A DNA stretch of 64,000 bases from Mesorhizobium sp. (GTDB lineage Bacteria > Pseudomonadota > Alphaproteobacteria > Rhizobiales > Rhizobiaceae), in assembly GCF_023954305.1 (NCBI RefSeq), contig NZ_JAMLIG010000004.1, positions 124,001-188,000 on the forward strand, in the 5' to 3' direction. Shown here piece by piece: positions 7,859-16,498 of this stretch; the stretch's first letter is position 1, and the number at the start of each line of letters is the position of its first letter. Made by a program: the position numbers and the translations under genes. The notes under the pieces are model-generated. The model saw only the letters and a program-made list of their open reading frames with translations, did not search any database and was not told the DNA's origin.

Positions 7859-9019
7859 ATGACCGTATCACTGAGAAGATACACCCTTCCCCTGGCACTG
7901 CTTGTTCTGGCAGCGGTGCTGATCGCCGGCTTCGCATTCATGCGATTGAGGCCGATCGACGTCACCGTGGTCGAGGCGGAAAAGGACGTTCGGGTCGAAG
8001 TCTTCGGGCTCGGCACCGTGGAGGCCCGCACGATCTCGCAACTGGGTTTCGAGGTCTCCGGCACGCTGGTGTCACTTCCGGCCGATTTCGGCGACAAGGT
8101 CGTCAAGGGTCAGGTTCTCGCTGAGATTCAGAGCAGCGAACAGACCGCGCGGGTAATTTCCATGAAAGCAGCCGCAGCCCAGGCGCGCGCCACTGCCGCG
8201 CAGGCCCGGGCGACCGTCGGCCGCAGCCAGGTGGCGATGCGGCAGAAGCAGGCGATCAGCGAAAGGCGTGACGAACTCGCCCGTCGCGGCACCGCTTCCA
8301 GCGAAGCGACCGAGGAAGCCCGTGCGGCCTACGAGATCGCACTCGCCGACGTAGCCCTTGCCGAAAGCGCGGTGGACGTCGCGGACGAAAACGTCCGGCA
8401 GGCGGAGGCACTGCTCGCCGTCGAGGAGGCACGGTTGGCGAAATACACCCTCACGGCACCGTTCGACGGGCTGATCGTGGCGCGCCAGGGCGAACTGGGC
8501 TCGATCCTCAACCCCGGCCAGACGCTCTACACCATCGCCGATCCGGCGAGCATCTGGGTGCTCGCCTATGTCGACGAAGCGAAGTCGGGCCGCATCGAAA
8601 TCGGCCAGCCGGCCCGCGTGACGTTGCGTTCGCAGCCGGGCCTCGTTCATGCCGCGCGCGTCGCCCGCATCGACATCGAAAGCGACCGGGTCAACGAAGA
8701 GCGCCGCGTCTACGTGAAATGCGAGGAATGCCCCGGCACGTTCCATCTCGGCGAACAGGCGGAGGTCGTCATCACGGTCGCGACTCTTGCCGATGCGCTC
8801 CTTGTCCCCCTGTCGGCGATTGCCGACCTGACGCATGACCGCGGCAGGGTGTGGACGTTGCAGGACGGCAGGCTGGCCGAGGCGACGCTGCGGTTCGGCC
8901 TGAGGACCCTCGACGGCCGTGTGCAAGTGGTCGACGGCCTTCCGCAGGGTGCGCAGATCGTCAGTGCCCCGACGACTGGCCTTGCCGAGGGACGCGCCGC
9001 ACGGGTCGCGGTCAAATGA
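7859..9019 (+). CDS. HlyD-family periplasmic adaptor of an ABC exporter
   Basis: About 386 residues. After a short cytoplasmic tail comes one membrane anchor (residues about 8-28), then the membrane-fusion architecture. Half of a lipoyl motif around GTLVSLPADFGDKVVKGQVLAEIQ precedes a long Ala/Arg/Glu-rich coiled-coil hairpin (about 95-200). The second lipoyl half follows (LTAPFDGLIVARQGELGSILNPGQ), then beta-barrel segments. The stop overlaps the permease start by ATGA, so the three genes form an operon. HlyD-DevC-DevA systems export glycolipids, peptides or unknown envelope material with a TolC-like outer-membrane protein. The start is uncertain: 7859 matches the anchor best, though its ribosome site is weak. 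Confidence 0.88.
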   Translation: MTVSLRRYTLPLALLVLAAVLIAGFAFMRLRPIDVTVVEAEKDVRVEVFGLGTVEARTISQLGFEVSGTLVSLPADFGDKVVKGQVLAEIQSSEQTARVISMKAAAAQARATAAQARATVGRSQVAMRQKQAISERRDELARRGTASSEATEEARAAYEIALADVALAESAVDVADENVRQAEALLAVEEARLAKYTLTAPFDGLIVARQGELGSILNPGQTLYTIADPASIWVLAYVDEAKSGRIEIGQPARVTLRSQPGLVHAARVARIDIESDRVNEERRVYVKCEECPGTFHLGEQAEVVITVATLADALLVPLSAIADLTHDRGRVWTLQDGRLAEATLRFGLRTLDGRVQVVDGLPQGAQIVSAPTTGLAEGRAARVAVK

Positions 9020-10149
9020 ACCTCGCCTTCCGCGACATCCGCCACAAGCTCGGTCGCTTCATCCTCACCTGCCTGGGGCTGAGCCTTCTCCTGGGGGTGG
9101 TCGTCACCATGGCGGGCATCTATCGGGGCCAGACGGCCGATGCGTTGGCGTTGCTCAACGCCACCGACGCGGACGTGTGGATCGTCGAGTCCGGTTCGCA
9201 GGGGCCGTTCGCCGAGGCGTCGCGCGTGCCGGGCGACACGCGCGAGCTGGTGGCGCGGATCTACGGCGTCGAGGAAGCGGGGTCGCTGACCCTGCAGACC
9301 GTCCAGCTCCTGCACAATGGCCGCCGTCTGCGCATCCAGATCGTCGGCTACGAGCCGGGCCGGCCGGGCGCTCCGGCTCGCCTCACCGACGGTCGCCAGA
9401 TCACCTCCAGCCGCTTCGAGCTGATCGCCGACCGGCAGACCGGCCTCAAGGTCGGCGAAAGGATCGCGCTCGGTCGCGACAGCTTCACCGTGGTCGGCCT
9501 CACCTCGGGCGTGGTGACGCTGTCGGGCGATTCCGTCCTCTACATGGCCCTGCGCGACGCCCAGAAGCTGCAGTTCGACCTTGCTCCGCCCGCGGCGCGC
9601 AAGGAGGCGGCGCGCGGCGCCCAGCGCAGCGGCACCGACTTCGTCAACGCGGTGGTCGCCAAGGTTTCTCCCAACGTGCCGCCCGCGGTGATCGCCGCCG
9701 AGATCGCCCGCTGGAAGCACCTGTCGGTTCTGACGGGAGCCCAGCAGGAGACGCTTCTGACGCGCACCGTCATCGAACGCGCCAGCCGCCAGATCGGCCT
9801 GTTCATGACCGTGCTGACCCTCGTCTCGGCGGTGATCATCGCGCTGATCGTCTATACGCTGACGCTGGACAAGACCCGCGACATCGCCACGCTGAAGATG
9901 ATCGGGGCGCCCGACCGGACGATCATCGGCCTGATCGTTCAGCAGGCTCTGCTGATGGGCGTGAGCGGCTTCGTTATCGGGACCGCGCTGGTCTTTCTCT
10001 TCCGCGGTGTCTTTCCGCGACGCATCGAGATGCTGCCCACCGACATCGTCGGCCTGTTCGTCGTCGTCGTCGTGGTCTGCCTGGCGGCGAGCGCGCTGGG
10101 GGTCAGGGTCGCCGTCAAGGTGGATCCCTCCCGGGCGCTGGCGGGGTAG
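9016..10149 (+). CDS. DevC-like ABC exporter permease (FtsX/MacB fold)
   Basis: 377 residues starting at the ATG that overlaps the adaptor stop (ATGA). Helix 1 is at residues about 15-37. A large periplasmic domain follows, then three C-terminal helices (about 270-295, 315-340, 345-370) typical of FtsX-like permeases with four membrane segments. The conserved loop DKTRDIATLKMIGAPDRTI is the coupling region contacting the ATPase. The neighbouring adaptor and ATPase make a complete MacB-type tripartite exporter in separate polypeptides. The substrate cannot be inferred. Confidence 0.88.
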   Translation: MNLAFRDIRHKLGRFILTCLGLSLLLGVVVTMAGIYRGQTADALALLNATDADVWIVESGSQGPFAEASRVPGDTRELVARIYGVEEAGSLTLQTVQLLHNGRRLRIQIVGYEPGRPGAPARLTDGRQITSSRFELIADRQTGLKVGERIALGRDSFTVVGLTSGVVTLSGDSVLYMALRDAQKLQFDLAPPAARKEAARGAQRSGTDFVNAVVAKVSPNVPPAVIAAEIARWKHLSVLTGAQQETLLTRTVIERASRQIGLFMTVLTLVSAVIIALIVYTLTLDKTRDIATLKMIGAPDRTIIGLIVQQALLMGVSGFVIGTALVFLFRGVFPRRIEMLPTDIVGLFVVVVVVCLAASALGVRVAVKVDPSRALAG

Positions 10150-10154
10150 GTCCG

Positions 10155-10856
10155 ATGGTGGAGACGAAGCCCGCCGATGCCCTGGTCGAGATCCGGGGGA
10201 TTTCGAAGCATTTCGGCGAAGGCGAGGCGCGCGTCGACGCGCTGCGCGACGTGACGCTGACGATCAATGCGCGCGAGGTCGTCGGCCTCCTCGGCCCCAG
10301 CGGCTCGGGCAAGAGCACGCTCCTCAACGTGATCGCCTGCATCCTTGAGCCGGACGCCGGCTGGATGCGTCTCGACGGCGAGGTCGTCTATGACAACCGA
10401 TGGCTGCGCGGCAACCTGAGGCGCCTGCGACTGGACAAGATCGGCTTCATCTTCCAGTCGCACAACCTGCTTCCGTTCCTCAACTGCACCGACAATGTCG
10501 CGCTGGTCCTCACTCTTGCAGGCTGGAAGATGAACGCCGCGGCGGCGCGGGCGCGCGAGCTCCTGACCTACCTCCAGGTCGAGCACCGGGCGGCCGCAAT
10601 GCCGGGGCAGCTCTCCGGCGGCGAGGCGCAGCGGGTGGCGATCGCCCGGGCGCTCGCCAACCGGCCCCGCATCATCCTCGCCGACGAGCCGACGGCGGCG
10701 CTCGATTCGGCCCGCGCCGGCATCGTCATGGACCTGCTCCACAAATTGGCGGTCGACCAGGATGCGGCGATCATCGCCGTCACCCACGACGACAAGATCC
10801 TCGGCCGCCTCGACCGCATCTACAGGATGGTCGACGGACGGCTTGCGGATTCGTGA
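10155..10856 (+). CDS. DevA-like ABC transporter ATP-binding protein
   Basis: The 233-residue ATPase has Walker A GPSGSGKST, signature LSGGEAQR, Walker B RIILADEPTAALD and switch histidine AVTHDDK. It is of the LolD/MacB/DevA subgroup, paired with the preceding FtsX-type permease. It starts 5 bases after the permease stop, so translation is coupled. It energises the mechanotransmission-type exporter. No terminator is obvious before the converging gtrA gene at 10904. Confidence 0.92.
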   Translation: MVETKPADALVEIRGISKHFGEGEARVDALRDVTLTINAREVVGLLGPSGSGKSTLLNVIACILEPDAGWMRLDGEVVYDNRWLRGNLRRLRLDKIGFIFQSHNLLPFLNCTDNVALVLTLAGWKMNAAAARARELLTYLQVEHRAAAMPGQLSGGEAQRVAIARALANRPRIILADEPTAALDSARAGIVMDLLHKLAVDQDAAIIAVTHDDKILGRLDRIYRMVDGRLADS

Positions 10857-10903
10857 CAATAGTCGGCCGCCTGCGCGGGGCCAAGGGCGTTGGGCTCCGG
10901 CCT

Positions 10904-11308
10904 TCAGACGGGCCGTCGCGAAAACACCCAGAGCTGGAAGATGACAAAGTTCAACATCGGGATGAGCACGCTTATGGCGGCGAACGCGACCCAGCCCGGG
11001 ATCGCGCCGGATTCGGAAAAGCTCGTGACCACTCCAATCACCACGAGATTGACCGCCTGGATGACGCAGAAACGGATCCACTCACTCGATATCGAACCGG
11101 TCGACGAGAAAGTGATGCGCCGGTGACCGAAGAAGGAGACCGGCACCAGGACTGCATAGGCGATGTAGCCCGACGCGACGGCGCCAAGGCCGATGAATTC
11201 GTGCAGCGCGTTCGACAGCAGGAAGAATGCGACTGTGTTGACCGCGCCGATCCCGACAAAAGCTGCGATGCGCCGTACAAAGACCCTGACCTCGTCTCGC
11301 GAGGTCAT
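10904..11308 (-). CDS. GtrA-family membrane protein (putative lipid-linked sugar flippase)
   Basis: 134 residues with four predicted helices (about 10-30, 38-58, 78-98, 108-128). It includes the GtrA-type motif FGIGAVNT-like stretch (VGIGAVNTVAFFLL) and the loop GHRRITFSS. In characterised systems GtrA moves undecaprenyl-phosphate-linked sugar across the inner membrane for O-antigen or teichoic-acid decoration. Its start overlaps the upstream methyltransferase stop (ATGA). A GtrB-like transferase and a large membrane transferase lie about 3 kb away on the other strand, which supports a glycan-modification role. Confidence 0.85.
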   Translation of the reverse strand: MTSRDEVRVFVRRIAAFVGIGAVNTVAFFLLSNALHEFIGLGAVASGYIAYAVLVPVSFFGHRRITFSSTGSISSEWIRFCVIQAVNLVVIGVVTSFSESGAIPGWVAFAAISVLIPMLNFVIFQLWVFSRRPV

Positions 11309-12015
11309 CACCGACGCGCAACCACGTAATACTGGGCGCCGGTCGGCAAGACCCCCAATGCGTCGTCGATCCGCCGGGCTAAGCCGGTGATGGATGGAAC
11401 GTTGAGGATGTACCTGCCCTCGACGATCGTCATGCCGGACGCCCGCAGATATTCCTTTGCCGTCCGCATTGTCAGCAGCACGGCATCCGCGTCGAACGGA
11501 CAGTTGGAAACGGCGCGCTGCGTCAACGGGTTGTAGGGATTGTGCTCGAACAGCATCACCACGCCTCCCGGCCGCGTGATACGCCGCATCTCGGATACGA
11601 ACGTCGACCAGTTCGGGACGGGAACATGGTGCATCACGCAGATGGCGAAGGAAGCGTCGAAGCTCGCGTCGGGATAGGGAATCTTCTCGCCATCGTAAGC
11701 CTGGTAGTCGACGCGCGGATTGTTCATCCTGGCTTCCGCGATGCATTCAGCCGACGGATCAACGCCCGTGATCCGCCCCACCGACCCGGCGAGCAGCGGA
11801 TGGTAGGTTCCGACGCCGCACCCGACATCGAGAATGGAGAGATTCTTCGGAGCGCCGACGTTTTCGGACAGAAGATCGATCAGCCGGGCAGCCTTGGCCC
11901 GGATGAAGAAATCGACCTTCAACCCGGAAAATGCGATTGAACCATTCACCGCATCCGAATAGCTGTTCCGATAGGCATCGAACTCGCTTTCAACTTTCCC
12001 AGCTTCGCGATCCAT
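11308..12015 (-). CDS. Class I SAM-dependent methyltransferase
   Basis: The 235-residue protein has motif I ILDVGCGVGTYHP, acidic motif II GVDPSAECI, and the motif IV region FAICVMHHVP, a Methyltransf_11-type Rossmann fold. The acceptor is unknown. It is translationally coupled to gtrA, so it may methylate a sugar or lipid-linked glycan in the same pathway. The divergent neighbour begins 326 bases away. Base composition is less GC-rich than in the housekeeping genes. Confidence 0.85.
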   Translation of the reverse strand: MDREAGKVESEFDAYRNSYSDAVNGSIAFSGLKVDFFIRAKAARLIDLLSENVGAPKNLSILDVGCGVGTYHPLLAGSVGRITGVDPSAECIAEARMNNPRVDYQAYDGEKIPYPDASFDASFAICVMHHVPVPNWSTFVSEMRRITRPGGVVMLFEHNPYNPLTQRAVSNCPFDADAVLLTMRTAKEYLRASGMTIVEGRYILNVPSITGLARRIDDALGVLPTGAQYYVVARR

Positions 12016-12341
12016 CAGATGGCACCAATCCTTTTGAAACTGCGGTTATCATTGGAATGAATGTGGGGCAAGGAATGCAACGATTTGCACGAAATTCTCG
12101 CAAGCGCCTACTTTGGGAGGGAGGCCGGTTACGACAACTCCCTACCTGAAGAGGAGAGGGTATTGTTGAAGCTACCTGGCGTTCTGCGAGTCGTGAGTAG
12201 CGAAAGGCGTGAGTTAGTTTATGCCGCATTGGCTCTTCGACTAAGCGGAACCGCGGCCCGCGGACTGTCTTTTCAGAATACCCCTGATGTCGTGTGTCGG
12301 ATGCGTCGATCGCGGCAATGTGTACGAACTAGGAAATAAGC
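12016..12341. other. Divergent intergenic region, no gene supported
   Basis: 326 bases between the methyltransferase (minus) and the membrane glycosyltransferase (plus). It must hold promoters for both directions. A small plus-strand frame inside it has no ribosome site or family match. The downstream gene's ribosome site is AGGAAATAAGC, directly before the ATG at 12342. Confidence 0.5.
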
Positions 12342-14405
12342 ATGGCTTCGTCTGAGACCGACCGGAACCTGCTTTCGATGCGCGTCTGGATTCTAATCGG
12401 CCTTATCGCGCCGATCGTCCTCTTCTGTCAGACATATGTGGCTTTGGAAGATCCGGTCTATCCCTATGACTATGGAGCATATTGGGGGAGGTTCCAGAGA
12501 TATGGCGCGTTGATTGCAGCGGATCCGACCTGGTGGAAGGCTGCTCTATCTGAAATATATCACAACGACTACAATCCTGCTCCCGTTGTTCCACTCTTTC
12601 CTTTCTACCAGATGTTCGGCGGTGGAAGGACAACCTACATCGCCGCAGTCGCCCTGATGTATCTTTTGCCCACAGCAGCAATCGCGGCTTCGATTTCTTC
12701 GTGGAGCGACAAGCGGACAGATCTGACGGTCTGGGTTGCCGCGTTTGTCCTTGCAATCACCTATCTTCCGTTCTGGTCGCCGACCTTGCTTGGAATGGTC
12801 GATATCGTCGGCCTCGTCTTCCTCGGGATATCGACCGTGGTTCTCTTTAGATCCGACTTCCTGAGGAAAAGTGCTCTCTTGCATGCGGTGGCCCTTGGCG
12901 TCCTGCTATGGGCGCCGTTTTTGCTCAGGCGCTGGTATGCGTTCAGTGTCGTCTCGTTCTTCTTCATCGCATTTGTCGTCGGCATCCTCGCTCGATGGTT
13001 CGGCGGCGAACGAGATTGGCGCGAATACGCGCGCTTCACCGCATGGCTCGCGCTTTCGGGCGTTATTCTCCTAGGGTTCGTCGCGATCTTCCAGGGAGGG
13101 CTGGCGCAGCGCATTCTCGAGACCTCCTACCGGGATGCCTATGCCGCTTACCAGAAGAGCGCGACAACACACCTGCTGATGGTCGTCAACCGGTGTGGGT
13201 GGTATGTCGTTTCGCTCGTTGCGGTCGGTTTTACGGTCTCGATCTGGCGAAAGGATTTCCGGATCATCTTTGCCGTATCCACCGGACTGCTGACATTCGT
13301 CCTGTTCGCATCGACTCAAGGCTTGGCGGATCATCATTTCCTGCCGATCGCCTTCATGCTCTTTCCCGCCTATTTCACTGGAGCTTATACAGTATCTTCG
13401 CTCCTGACAGTCATTCCGTCATATATTAGGTTGGTGCCTATTTGTCTGATCGCAGTCGGCATATTCGTATTTGCGGTGACGCCCGGAATGCCGATCAGTG
13501 GATATACATCCTTCTTCGTTCCAAAGCAGCTCGCGCGCCCGAGGACTCTTGAGAACTACGCCGAGTACAAACGCCTGATCGACTACCTGAAGACGCACGC
13601 CTCTAAGAACGACGTAGCCGTCTTTGCCTCGAGCTTTGTTCTTTCGGATCAAATCCTTATTGCGGTTGATTCCGAGATGCGCGAGATAGTCACCAAGACG
13701 CCGCATATCGCAAGTCAAGGCCTCTTCAACATCGATATGGTGAAGGCGAATTATGCGATCGTTCCATTGCCGCTCCAGACTATGCTGGCTCCGGGAACAC
13801 AAAGGAACATAACGATTCCAGCTCAGATGCTTCTGGATAGGAACGGCTTTGGCGCCGCATACGAGCAAATCGATGCGACCTACCTGCTTGCGGGAGGCGT
13901 TAGAGCCTACGTTTTTAAGCAGATACGCCCGGTGACTGCAGCCGAGATCCGCAGCCTCGTAGATCTGATTCTCGCAGCTTATATCGAGTATCCTGGGTGG
14001 CGCGCGAAATTTGCAGACTCGCTTGCACCGCTCTTTGCGGGAATGCGGACCGAACCGGGCGACGTATGGGGGGCAGTTCGACCCAACCCGAACGACATCC
14101 TCTTAATTCATCCCGGTGCGACGACGCCGACCCGCGTCACCTTGCCTTTCTCGATCGGCTCATCGACGGCTCGTATTGGCAGAGTGGCGTTTTCGATCCG
14201 CAAAGGGGTTCTCAAGACTTGCCCCGACGCGGATGGGGTGGCGTACGCGATCATCGTGGATGGAGTGCCGCTTAAGTCAGGCATAGTGAAGCCGGGGGAC
14301 CTGGTGTCAGAAACCCTTCCGAAACAAGGCGATGAACTGACATTGTCTATCGATAAGATCGGGACTCCTTCCTGCGATCACCTCCATGCGGCATTCGCGC
14401 GTTGA
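12342..14405 (+). CDS. Large membrane protein, probable GT-C glycosyltransferase with C-terminal beta-sandwich
   Basis: 687 residues. One N-terminal helix (about 13-32) precedes a long extracytoplasmic loop with acidic residues (YVALEDPVYPYDYGAYWG), where GT-C enzymes keep their catalytic Asp. About ten further helices follow to residue 395. A soluble periplasmic region (400-570) ends in a roughly 100-residue beta-sandwich (PTRVTLPFSIGSSTARIGRVAF), reminiscent of NPCBM-type domains. The fold suggests a polyprenyl-phosphate-sugar-dependent transferase, the GtrC-like partner of GtrA/GtrB; no specific family is recognised. A good ribosome site (AGGAAATAAGC) fixes the start. It overlaps or nearly abuts the next gene. 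Confidence 0.7.
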   Translation: MASSETDRNLLSMRVWILIGLIAPIVLFCQTYVALEDPVYPYDYGAYWGRFQRYGALIAADPTWWKAALSEIYHNDYNPAPVVPLFPFYQMFGGGRTTYIAAVALMYLLPTAAIAASISSWSDKRTDLTVWVAAFVLAITYLPFWSPTLLGMVDIVGLVFLGISTVVLFRSDFLRKSALLHAVALGVLLWAPFLLRRWYAFSVVSFFFIAFVVGILARWFGGERDWREYARFTAWLALSGVILLGFVAIFQGGLAQRILETSYRDAYAAYQKSATTHLLMVVNRCGWYVVSLVAVGFTVSIWRKDFRIIFAVSTGLLTFVLFASTQGLADHHFLPIAFMLFPAYFTGAYTVSSLLTVIPSYIRLVPICLIAVGIFVFAVTPGMPISGYTSFFVPKQLARPRTLENYAEYKRLIDYLKTHASKNDVAVFASSFVLSDQILIAVDSEMREIVTKTPHIASQGLFNIDMVKANYAIVPLPLQTMLAPGTQRNITIPAQMLLDRNGFGAAYEQIDATYLLAGGVRAYVFKQIRPVTAAEIRSLVDLILAAYIEYPGWRAKFADSLAPLFAGMRTEPGDVWGAVRPNPNDILLIHPGATTPTRVTLPFSIGSSTARIGRVAFSIRKGVLKTCPDADGVAYAIIVDGVPLKSGIVKPGDLVSETLPKQGDELTLSIDKIGTPSCDHLHAAFAR

Positions 14406-14413
14406 GTCCTCAA

Positions 14414-15412
14414 ATGATGCCTCCCTCCCTCCCCCGCCTGTCCATCGTCATCCCGGTCTACCGCAGCATGGCGGTGCTGCCCGAACTGGTAAAGCAGATA
14501 GAAGGCGCGCTTGCCGAGAGCGCCTACGCCTCCAACTTCGAGCTGGTGCTCACCAATGATTGCAGTCCCGACGACAGCTGGTCTGTGATCCAGGACCTCG
14601 CAGGCAAGCACCCGTTCGTGCGCGGCATTTCGCTGCGCAAGAATGTGGGGCAGCACAATGCGACCATGGCCGGGTTGCGATTCTCGCGCGGCGATATCGT
14701 CGTCATCATGGACGACGACCTGCAGCACCCGCCGTCCGCGATCCTGCAACTCGCCGAGCAGATCGAGCGGGGCGCGGACGTCTGCTACACCAGATATGCC
14801 GAGCGAAAGCACGCGCTGTGGAAGCAGTGGGCAAGCCGCATCAACGATATCGCGGCAACCTGGCTGATGAAGAAGCCGAAGGGACTCTACCTCTCTTCGT
14901 TCAAGGCCCTGAACAGGGACATCGTCGACGCGGTGCTGCGCTACGACGGACCATACACCTATCTCGACGCCCTCATCTTCGCGACGACGAACTCGATCGC
15001 CTCCGTCGAGATCAAGCATCAGCGCCGGTGGGAAGGCGAGAGCACCTACAATTTCCGACGTCTCTTCTCCCTCTGGCTGAAGATGGCGACCGGCTCGTCG
15101 ATCTATCCGCTGCGCGCCGCCACCGTAGCCGGCTTCGCGCTCGCTCTTCTAAGCCTGATCGTCTTCATCCTGGTAATCGGCGAGCGGATGCTGAATCCGC
15201 AGGTTCCGCCCGGCTGGGCCTCGGTGATAGCCACCGTCCTATTCATCGGCGGCGTGCAGACCTTCTGCATCGGCGTCATTGGCGAATATGTCGGCCGGAT
15301 CTACACGCGCGTGAATAACGCACCGCAGTTTGTCGTCGGAAAGACGACGTTCGAGCGCCCCCGCGCGCAGGTCTCGCAGACCCGTGCGACCGATCCGGGT
15401 GCAGATACCTGA
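14414..15412 (+). CDS. GtrB-like family 2 glycosyltransferase (polyprenyl-phosphate sugar transferase)
   Basis: About 332 residues. The N-terminal GT-A domain starts LSIVIPVYRS, has the TNDCSPD nucleotide-binding turn and the metal-binding MDDDLQHPP. Two C-terminal helices (about 233-255 and 267-290) anchor it in the membrane, as in DPM1/GtrB/ArnC enzymes. It would transfer a sugar from a nucleotide donor to undecaprenyl phosphate, giving the substrate flipped by GtrA and used by the upstream GT-C protein. ATG 14414 is chosen; a TTG at 14402 overlaps the upstream stop codon. Confidence 0.88.
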   Translation: MMPPSLPRLSIVIPVYRSMAVLPELVKQIEGALAESAYASNFELVLTNDCSPDDSWSVIQDLAGKHPFVRGISLRKNVGQHNATMAGLRFSRGDIVVIMDDDLQHPPSAILQLAEQIERGADVCYTRYAERKHALWKQWASRINDIAATWLMKKPKGLYLSSFKALNRDIVDAVLRYDGPYTYLDALIFATTNSIASVEIKHQRRWEGESTYNFRRLFSLWLKMATGSSIYPLRAATVAGFALALLSLIVFILVIGERMLNPQVPPGWASVIATVLFIGGVQTFCIGVIGEYVGRIYTRVNNAPQFVVGKTTFERPRAQVSQTRATDPGADT

Positions 15413-15491
15413 GCCTGTATTGCCGGGAACCCGCCGCAGGCGGCCCGAGGGGCCAGCGGCTGAGAGATCGCTATGCCAGATTGAGAAGAGT

Positions 15492-15576
15492 TGGTGCGGT
15501 CGAGAAGACTCGAACTTCCACGGGTTGCCCCACAGCGACCTCAACGCTGCGCGTCTACCAATTCCGCCACGACCGC
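15492..15576 (-). tRNA. tRNA-Leu(GAG)
   Basis: On the minus strand the acceptor stem GCGGTCG pairs with CGACCGC, and CCA is encoded. The anticodon arm is CAGCG-TTGAGGT-CGCTG, giving anticodon GAG for CUC codons. A variable arm (GGGGCAACCC) and T-loop GTTCGAGTC are present. Total 85 nt, as expected for class II tRNA-Leu. Confidence 0.97.
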
Positions 15577-15762
15577 ACGTGGTAGATGCCGGCCTCGACC
15601 GGCCCGGGGCATGTAGCAAATAGCCCTTTCCTAAACAAGTGCGCCGGCGGGCTAATTTCCGGCTTTTCGTCCCGCGTCGCGCCGCCGTTCCGCTACCGGT
15701 CTTCGCGACTGGACGAGCGGGCGGCGAAGGTCCATATCTCCCTCGCAAACCGAGTGCGACGC

Positions 15763-16470
15763 GTGAATATCCGACAGGACATCGTCACGGATTTCTGGCC
15801 ACGCGAGGCAGGGCCGACCGTCGAGTGGCGCATCGAGCCCGGCCTCGTCGCCTATCCGGAGGCGCTCGCCGTCATGGAGGCGCGGGCCGAAGCGATTCGC
15901 GCCGGCTCGGCGCCGGAGATGGTCTGGCTGGTCGAGCACCCGCCGCTCTATACCGCCGGCACCAGCGCGCGGCCGCAGGACCTCGTCCAGCCCGACCGCT
16001 TCCCGGTCTTCGTGGCGGGCCGCGGCGGCGAATACACCTATCACGGCCCTGGGCAACGGGTCGCCTACGTCATGCTCGACCTGAAACGGCGCCGCGAGGA
16101 CGTGCGGCTGTTCGTGGCGAGCCTCGAGGAATGGATCGTCCGCACGCTTGCCCGCTTCAACGTCAAAGGCGAGCGGCGCGAGGACCGCGTCGGCGTCTGG
16201 GTGGTGCGTCCCGACAGGCCGCCGGTGCTTGGCCGCGCGGCCGAGGACAAGATCGCCGCGATCGGCATTCGGCTGCGCAAATGGGTGAGTTTCCACGGCA
16301 TCGCGATCAATGTGGAGCCGGACCTGGCGCACTATGGCGGCATCGTACCGTGCGGCATTTCCGAGCATGGCGTCACCAGCCTCGTCGATCTCGGCCTGCC
16401 GGTGACGATGGCCGACCTCGACATCGCGCTGAAGGCGGCTTTCGAAGAGGTGTTCGGGCCGCTATCCTGA
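15763..16470 (+). CDS. lipB: Octanoyltransferase LipB
   Basis: 235 residues from the GTG at 15763, the first start consistent with family length; the longer frame runs back toward the tRNA. The signature RGGEYTYHGPGQ is present, with catalytic Cys in GIVPCGISEHGVTSL and the conserved Lys in EDKIAAIGIRLRKW. LipB moves octanoyl from acyl-ACP to the lipoyl domains of pyruvate and 2-oxoglutarate dehydrogenases and GcvH, in the cytoplasm. lipA is not adjacent. It is followed 28 bases later by ggt on the same strand. Confidence 0.95.
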   Translation: MNIRQDIVTDFWPREAGPTVEWRIEPGLVAYPEALAVMEARAEAIRAGSAPEMVWLVEHPPLYTAGTSARPQDLVQPDRFPVFVAGRGGEYTYHGPGQRVAYVMLDLKRRREDVRLFVASLEEWIVRTLARFNVKGERREDRVGVWVVRPDRPPVLGRAAEDKIAAIGIRLRKWVSFHGIAINVEPDLAHYGGIVPCGISEHGVTSLVDLGLPVTMADLDIALKAAFEEVFGPLS

Positions 16471-16498
16471 CCGGGCAACCCCGGTTCCGGAGGTGTCC

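Noticed and set aside
12061..12339. A 92-codon plus-strand frame in the methyltransferase/GT-C intergenic region.
   Set aside because: No ribosome site, arginine/leucine-biased shadow-like composition and no recognisable family; the region is needed as a divergent promoter.
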